From Fragilariopsis cylindrus CCMP1102 (Eukaryota > Bacillariophyta > Bacillariophyceae > Bacillariales > Bacillariaceae), in the NCBI GenBank assembly GCA_900095095.1, contig FMBT01000036.1, positions 1 to 64,000 of the forward strand: a stretch of DNA of 64,000 nt. Direction: 5' to 3'. A program made the translations under genes and the position numbers. Below the pieces are notes generated by a model, which saw only the letters and a list, made by a program, of their open reading frames with translations, searched no databases and was not told the origin of the DNA. Each line of letters opens with the position of its first letter. Within the stretch, counting starts at the first letter, position 1. Positions 57,654 through 64,000 of the stretch are shown here, piece by piece.

Positions 57654-58832
57654 CTACCAAACTTCTAACTTTTGTGTCTTGGCTATTTCAGGACCATAAT
57701 ATTCTTCTTTGTGTTCCTCAAAGATTCGAGTCAATGCAGTTATGTATTTATCATGCCAATGTTTCACTTCCTCGCGTGATGGATTTGATATTGTTGGTAA
57801 TACAACAGGTTCACCAACAACGATCCGTAGTCCACAATTATCCCGTTTGGGTAATATTGGAAAGAACCACGATCCAAATACAACTATTGCTGGTATACCT
57901 AATTTGTTCAACCATAGTCTAAAATTCCACATCCCCTGTATATTGTCATATGTTTGATTTTCACCAAATGTATAAACAGGAACAATATTATACCCATGTT
58001 GTAATGCTAACTTAACAAATCCCGTCCGTTTTTTAATATAAACTCGATCCTTATTTCGACATGTTAATGTCGCTTCTTCAAATCCACCAGGTGGTAGTGC
58101 CAAATGATTCCTTTGTTTTCCATCCTTCTTTTTCATCATGTAATTTATCATAGAAGATTTATCAGCGCTACCTGGTGTTCCTGTTAATCTACTCCAAAGA
58201 CGAAACAGTGGTGATGTGAATAATACAGGAGAAAAACAAAATTGTACTTTAGCATCATTCATTATTTTTGAACAAAATAATGCAGACCAACCTAAACAAA
58301 ATGCACCATGGGGATGGACAGCATACAATAACGGTTGATGCGGTTGTTGTTGTTTTTGTTTGTTCTCATCTTTATTTTCTTTCGTTTCTAATACCGTTTT
58401 TGCTGTTGTTGTTGAAGGAAGTGATTGTTGTTTTTGAAAAATGACAATATATTTTTTATAATATAGAGTACTGGTTCTAGCATATGATTTCATGATATTG
58501 TCATCACTACTTTCGCCCCCCCATGGTAAATATGCAATCAATGTTAACACAACCAAAATAAAAACCGAGAAATAATTTTCATTCCAAAACCAATATAATC
58601 CTAATATTGGTGACCCTAATGAAGCGAGCCATACTAATATAAAAGTTAATAATGCAATCGCACCAATCATTGTTTGAAGAATTCTACTAGGACTAAGACT
58701 GCTGATGTTGTCATTATTATTATCATTACTATTGGCATCGTTGATGGATGACCAATAATATGCATATTTTGATGACGCCAAGGATGATGAAGAATTTGCC
58801 ATAGCGCTACTCTTGTTGTTGGTATTGCTCAT
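57654..58832 (-). CDS. DGAT2: Diacylglycerol acyltransferase type 2 (DGAT2)
   Basis: ER/lipid-droplet enzyme that makes triacylglycerol from diacylglycerol and acyl-CoA. Intact single exon of 392 residues. The N-terminus is Ser/Asn-rich, followed by two adjacent membrane helices ('GAIALLTFILVWLASLGSPI' and 'YFSVFILVVLTLIAYLPWGG', residues ~55-110). A Gln/Lys insert comes before the signature 'LLYAVHPHGAFCLGW' with the catalytic HPHG. Then come 'LALPPGGFEEATLTC', 'RTGFVKLALQHGYNIVPVYT', 'FGENQTYDN' and the C-terminal 'RIVVGEPVVLP' and 'YITALTRIFEEHKEEYYGP', the standard DGAT2 order. Diatoms carry several DGAT2 isoforms; a mono- or wax-ester-acyltransferase specificity cannot be excluded. Confidence 0.93.
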   Translation of the reverse strand: MSNTNNKSSAMANSSSSLASSKYAYYWSSINDANSNDNNNDNISSLSPSRILQTMIGAIALLTFILVWLASLGSPILGLYWFWNENYFSVFILVVLTLIAYLPWGGESSDDNIMKSYARTSTLYYKKYIVIFQKQQSLPSTTTAKTVLETKENKDENKQKQQQPHQPLLYAVHPHGAFCLGWSALFCSKIMNDAKVQFCFSPVLFTSPLFRLWSRLTGTPGSADKSSMINYMMKKKDGKQRNHLALPPGGFEEATLTCRNKDRVYIKKRTGFVKLALQHGYNIVPVYTFGENQTYDNIQGMWNFRLWLNKLGIPAIVVFGSWFFPILPKRDNCGLRIVVGEPVVLPTISNPSREEVKHWHDKYITALTRIFEEHKEEYYGPEIAKTQKLEVW

Positions 58833-59228
58833 AGTTGCACTAGCTAGCGTACAGTACTGCTGAGTTTTACTTCTTTCGAAATGCTTTTCTACTTTATATC
58901 TTAAACAACCAATCGACGATGCGGAATACTTTGTACATGTACATAACTTCCTATCTACAGTGTGTATTGTAAGTCAGTTCAATCAGCCAGTGCGGTACTA
59001 CGTACGTTAGTATCCGATCTAACTCCTGGCGAATAAAAGATCTTGATTACTACAACAACAAAAACTCCAATTCGTGACTGGCGCGCGTGTTGAGTGTGTC
59101 TTTGATTTTGAATTTGAAAAAAGCAAAAAGTAGTGTTGTATCCGTAAGTCATCACTTATTTCTTCACATCATCTCTCATACCTGTATAATTTTTTATGAA
59201 ATAAGGAGAGAAAGAGAGACTTTGCGCC
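58833..59228. other. Divergent promoter region
   Basis: Spacer between the DGAT2 start and the next membrane protein start; no feature recognised. Confidence 0.5.
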
Positions 59229-60549
59229 ATGGGAAAATCTACCAAAGCAGCGTCGTCGTCACGAGGCAAGATGACGAAAGATCAAAATAAAACTGCCGAA
59301 GAGTCTTCTCGCAAGGTTGCTGTTGAAGAAGTTGCGACCGATCATCTTCCACCAATTTTTCTTATATTTACCGTCATGGCATGTTCCGGTTTTCTTTTTG
59401 TATATTCCTTTCGTGATGTTTTTGCAACAGGGAGGAATATCGGTGGAGCATACGATCACGCTTATTTGGTACGTATAGACGGGTTTTCTTTCTCTTTCAC
59501 CTTTCATCACCCCTCAACTTTTAGATAAGACTATGACAAAATAACTGACGATAAATTTTTCCTTTTCTCTAAAAATTTTCAAAACAAAATTTCGTGTATG
59601 ACAATGTATTACTCTGTAGACCTTCACAAATTCTATAGCGTTCTTTAATAATGAAAAAGGTTGGAAATCGCAACAGGGGGGATTGAGCTCTATTTCACCA
59701 GTAACGACCGATGCAAATAATATGGGAGGATTATTTGTTCGTAAATTAGGTGGTGCCGCTGCATTGGCTAGTCAGATACAAAAAATATTACCGCTCCTTT
59801 TTCATCCAGCAAACGCACGATGGAAAAGAGGACATTTCCGTCCTGTACTTATAACAGCTGTCATTGCCAATTTATCTTTGATCGTATTCTATGGTATTTA
59901 TATTACAGAAGAATTGACCGCCGTTGGTGCCGATGAATTACCGAAACTTTTTACTGGGATTCTAATTTTGGAAACAATTGTAATCCTAGCATATTTGATC
60001 ACATCCAGGAACGTTAGCAAAGGACCCGCAGTTGCGATGCAAGATGGAAAGACACCCAATTCGATTATTTCAAGGATTGTTGCTCGAACAAATTTGTTAG
60101 TATCTGGAATGATTGTTGTCATTGCCGGACGGGATTTGTTCTTCCCCGGAACAATCCTTGATTTTATTCCACGTGATGATATTTATTTAGAATGGACAGG
60201 AGCATTGTTACATTCTCCACCGGATGGTTCTCCAGAAGCTGAAGCTCATGGGATGGAAAGAGATTTTTTCGTTGGTGAAAAATTCTTATCACAATACCTT
60301 GCCTTGAATATGTTGATTTTATGTCTATACAAATTTGTTGGTGCATTTGTAATTAGAACGAGGAACGATGGCGGTGGATTAATTCAGGCTAAAATGGTTT
60401 GGAAGGCACAGGCAGTGGGAAATGCCATAATTCTTTATTTGTTTCGATTATTTAGTCCTGCTGCCGGCACTGCCTCAATTGACTTTCGTTGGCATTTAAT
60501 GATGATCGCGTACGAAACATTAATCCTGAGTCTATATGGATTCTTATAG
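59229..60549 (+). CDS. Uncharacterised multi-pass membrane protein (2 exons)
   Basis: Exon 1 59229-59468, exon 2 59620-60549, phase 0 junction, 389 residues, no frameshift. A basic cytosolic N-terminus ('MGKSTKAASSSRGKMTKD') precedes helix 1 'IFLIFTVMACSGFLFVYS'. The region 'LFHPANARWKRGHFRP' leads into helix 2 'LITAVIANLSLIVFYGIYI', helix 3 'LFTGILILETIVILAYLIT', helix 4 'RTNLLVSGMIVVIAGRDLFF', helix 5 'YLALNMLILCLYKFVGAFVI' and a last one at 'HLMMIAYETLILSLYGFL', ending at the C-terminus. I do not recognise the family; the length, even helix spacing and clean splice support a real gene. Confidence 0.75.
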
Positions 60550-60739
60550 CTAATGTATTGAATAGATTTTTTCACCTAAAAAACTGTAGACGGTTAAGGA
60601 ACAGTTTTGATTAAATCTAAATATCTCCAACGAGAGTGTAGTGAATAGCCAATTCAGGACTGTTATTTTTAATTTAGCTTGCCATTTCGTAAGTCTCACA
60701 GCACCGACAAAATCATTAACCATTAAAGTGATGATCTCA

Positions 60740-63700
60740 TCAGTCAAAACGTTGATAGGGGCTACGTGGTAAAGGTAGAGGACGCATAACGAGAGACGTT
60801 GGTGCACTATCATCTCTCGTTAGTAGGGTGACTACTTCTATCCATTCGGAGAATCGAAGACGCGATGAGAACTCTAGAGATAGCCTATCACGTCCTCTGT
60901 GCGTGTAGTACTCAATCCAAAACCAAAGAACTTCTCTAAAATTCTGCATTGTGTCGCGTTCTTTGTTATTAGATCGTTGCGTCGTCGACGAGGATCTGCG
61001 GTCGATATTCATTTCTTTCATGGCTTGTAAAAATGATACATCAACCGCACGATCTTCCCTTCTAGCTGCATCATCAACTTGGCGTTCGTGCTTAAGCTCC
61101 TCATCACTCATCTGTTTTAAATCTCGAAGCAGAATATGAAGTTCTTGTCGCCGGTAGGCAAAGATAGTAATACATACCGCGGTGTTTAAGCAGCAGATAT
61201 TTTCGTGGTTAATGTTTTCAAATTGACAACTTCCAGCAGGTCTCGTAGCAGTCTTGTTCGATTAACAGATAAGAACCACGACAATCTTTTATGGTGTTGG
61301 GCCCATGTGTGATCGATGGCAAGGTATCGTCTTCTGGCTTAAAAATCCAACCAAAATGAACACTGCTTTCAAGAGAATCATCCGATTTAGCTTCTGTCGT
61401 ATCTTGATCTTTATTCATGCCCACATCGATAGTCTTCATTGTTGGAAACCAGTCTGACGGTCGGTTGTGATCTCTCAGTAGCTCACCATTAACACGAGCT
61501 GAATCAGAATCATTATTGCTTCATTGATAACGCACATATCCCACCACGAGTGAGTTAATACGCTCGAGAGAAGACACCATTGTCACTTTTCCATCTCCTA
61601 TTACTCATGCAGAGCATATCATTGTCGTCATCAGATTGACTACCAAGTGATATTCTCTCTAGGCTTAGTATTACAGAGCGAATGAACACGTTGCTATCGA
61701 CAAGATTTGAAGCTGCAACTATCATTAGCTTACGGAACTTGTCTTCGGTTTCAAGATGACTAACCAATATTTCTAGAGATTCCGTATTTCCTTTACAAAG
61801 CTCTCCTAGAAGGTCGAAGGACGTTTGCAAGCTCCCTGAGCAGTGGAAAGAGTCTCTAGTGACATCGACTATCAGGTGTTCTATCAAACCACTTTTGGCA
61901 ACGAAGACTTGCTCAACTGAAGAGGATCCGCGTAGAAAGACTCGATGCAACTTGCAAGCCAAAAACGATACGGTGATTCTTCCGATTCGGAAACGAATGC
62001 AGCAACAATCTTCGAAAGAAGACCAGGGGATATATTGGTTGTATCGTACTCAGAAGTATGGTGGTTTCCAAATATAAACATTCGTTCATCGTCGCTTAGC
62101 AAGAGTCGTCTACCATCGTAATTGTCACAATCTCTGTCGCAATAGTTATGCAATAGCCTCAGTATTGAACCACAAGAGCGCTTTCTGGTGTACATTCGCA
62201 TCCCGGTCCGTGTATCCCATCTTGTTGCTCATTCAAGCTTTCGGACGCATCATTTCGATTTTCTGAGTCTCGACGTGACACGGATTCTCTCGAGGAAGAA
62301 AGCGTACCCCAAGGCAGCCTTTGGAACATATCATCTAGTATCCTTATGATTCCATTATTTTTCAACATTTCTTGGGCATCTACTTTGCGGCGTCCACCTA
62401 GCAAAGTGCATAGAACAAATAGAATTTCCACTTGATATGGGCCTAAAAGAAGCGCATTGAACTGTAGCATATTTGCTGCATCCTTGGGCGTCTTGGAACT
62501 ATCTCTCCTCCGATGTACCTGGTCTGGCGAGATATTAGTCGCCGATGCTAAGTCATCCAATTCGCTTCTAGGTAAATCTTCGATATCGCTTGTTTCGCTA
62601 CCTTCTCTCGTAGGAGCTGTTCCAGCAACTACTCCCGCTTGCTGCGCGGCACTGATAACAGCGATTATATGTCCGAGTTGGTTGGTATGTTCACCTCCAT
62701 TATTAAAAGAACTTGATAGGTTTTCTAGCATTTCAGTTACAGATCCAAGGTGGTGAAGTTGTCTTGGAATATCATTATCATTGCTGTTATTATTATTCTC
62801 ATTGTTTTCTCTACTAGAAGTAGAAATTAGCAGCTTTCGAGCGATTTTATCTAGATAGTCGACATCATTCCAATCATCAAATTCTTTTAGACCCATCATC
62901 ATTAATGTATCCGCGATAAACGGAAAATGTGCCAGTACATGAAATGAAGAAGACTTTGACACTGGAGGTCCAAAATTCATGATTGCTAGAAGTTGCAGTA
63001 GTCGTTTTATAAGTATTTCATCACCGAGTAAAATTGACTGGTTCATATTGACGGTAGAATCTCTACCTGCACGAGCTGCACGATTCTGTCTTAGTTGGAG
63101 TAATTCGATCGACTTGAGAACGGCGGGACTTTCTAGCAATTGTCGATCTTCTGGTTCGAATATTAATAGAGCCAAGATTCGACAAAAGTGCGCGAATTGT
63201 CGACAACTAAAGTTCCCCCAAAGAGTGTATAAATTCGAAACATTTCCCAGGAAAAATGTCGTAGGAGTAGAAACACGAGAGGGTATACTCGCCCCGGTCG
63301 TGTTGTTGTTGCTGTAGCTGTTATTGTTGTCATGTTCGTCGTTGTTCATCTCATCATCGTTAGTATTATTGGAAGCTGGTTGTTGCTGTTGTTGTGATGA
63401 ATTCGATTGTAAGCTGAGTATTTCTTCGATCACAGTCGCCGCTCCGTCGAAACAGGCATCGTGTGACATCAAGGTGAATAGAAAGGTCAAGAATTCTTGA
63501 TTATCATCGTTTAAGATATGTTCTTTTTCGACTAACGATGGGATGGAATATATGAGTTCTCGAAGACACGCAAGCGCTTCGTTCCAACAATGTCCAAGTC
63601 GATTCACGAATAATTCCTTGCTCAAATCTCTCGCGTCGTACGACCTTGCCATACATTCACCGACAAAGCTCGATTCGCGAAAAATTCTAACAAGAGCTGA

Positions 63701-63994
63701 AATTCCTCCGGCCAATACGAAAGCATCTCTTTCTAATCCCAATCTACCCCCACCTGCATAAAATCGATGAGCCGTTGGATGTAGATTCGGATCGTTCACA
63801 ACGTCTCGACCTCCTCTCCCCCCAAGATTCAAAAACGCTGTTGGATCCCCAATCAGACGAGGGGATATCCTAGAAATAATCATTTGAGTTTCCGCCCAAT
63901 CACCATTATCGATGGCCTCTTCTAATAAAGTAACTTCGGAGCACATCCCAGAAGCTGGTCCATCTAATGCATTAAAAAGTGAGGTTCCTCCCAT
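60740..63994 (-). CDS. TRPC4AP: TRPC4AP (TRUSS) homologue, CRL4 ubiquitin-ligase substrate receptor; frameshifted, possibly 5' partial
   Basis: Helical-repeat protein that in animals is the DDB1-CUL4 receptor recognising C-terminal Arg degrons. Matches along its length: 'FLTFLFTLMSHDACFDGA', 'ATVIEEILSL', 'SCRQFAHFCRILALLIFEPE', 'VEILFVLCTLLGGRRK', then 'GPGCECTPESALVVQY' continuing 'LRLLHNYCDRDCDNYDGRRL', 'SPYRFWLASCIESF' to 'LRGSSSVEQVFVAKSGLIEH', 'TSFDLLGELCKGNTESLEIL', 'ASNLVDSNVFIRSVILSLER', 'NHENICCLNTAVCITIFAYR', and the end 'FREVLWFWIEYYTHRGRDRL'. Single-base losses occur near 62163 and 61936 (CC to C each), with more between 61100 and 61560. The ATG at 63994 lies at the window edge and the frame stays open beyond it, so the true start may be outside. 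Gln/Asn/Asp inserts are lineage-specific. Confidence 0.85.
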
Positions 63995-64000
63995 CAACTT

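Overview
This window is nuclear DNA of a photosynthetic stramenopile, almost certainly a diatom. The evidence is: genes split by short GT-AG introns (about 100-330 bases) on both strands with no operons; a plastid-targeted GapC-type GAPDH whose presequence carries the secondary-plastid '..NAF|SG..' cleavage motif; a protein with the 'LGDNPAVS..GAPVTLGW' domain I associate with diatoms; many triplet-repeat tracts (poly-Asn, poly-Asp, poly-Gln, poly-Ser); and AT-rich intergenic DNA full of microsatellites.

Layout: 1-1397 plastid GAPDH (5' end cut off by the window); 1907-3261 HAD phosphatase of the phosphoglycolate/4-nitrophenyl phosphatase type; 3715-4701 diatom-type unknown with three exons; 6134-7194 MAM33/p32 mitochondrial acidic protein; 7580-12468 C2CD5-like C2/YbjQ protein with five exons; 13439-14398 DUF2358/NTF2-like protein; 15363-16887 multi-pass membrane protein; 17432-19974 Stc1-like, RING and PHD finger protein; 20439-21822 SKA1; 22490-24049 MFS transporter; 25818-26660 exosome RRP41; 27093-28793 METTL15/RsmH; 28864-31593 large membrane protein; 32437-34297 Lys-rich repeat protein with a possible dioxygenase-like C-terminus; 34741-37614 membrane-anchored beta-propeller protein; 40275-42237 second MFS transporter, a paralogue of the first; 42619-43897 UDP-rhamnose-type epimerase/reductase; 44492-47002 peroxisomal acyl-CoA oxidase ending in SRL; 47547-50157 fatty acyl-AMP ligase fused to an acyl carrier protein and ending in a CaaX box; 50440-51116 a MITE with a perfect 8-bp target duplication; 51354-53729 type III pantothenate kinase fused to two Tudor-like repeats; 54043-55976 photolyase-family protein; 56677-57225 small coiled-coil protein; 57654-58832 DGAT2; 59229-60549 multi-pass membrane protein; 60740-63994 TRPC4AP.

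The genes are mostly unrelated housekeeping or regulatory genes. The exception is 44.5-58.8 kb, where acyl-CoA oxidase, acyl-AMP ligase-ACP, a CoA-biosynthesis kinase and DGAT2 lie within about 14 kb. These are activation, CoA supply, beta-oxidation and storage of fatty acids.

A major caveat applies to the whole window. At least 13 otherwise well-conserved genes are broken by single-base frameshifts. Nearly all can be explained as loss of one base from a run of identical bases, even runs of two. Conserved protein sequence resumes at once in the new frame. This looks like uncorrected indels in the read assembly, not decay of 13 genes. I annotate these as genes with interruptions. About ten other genes read through cleanly.
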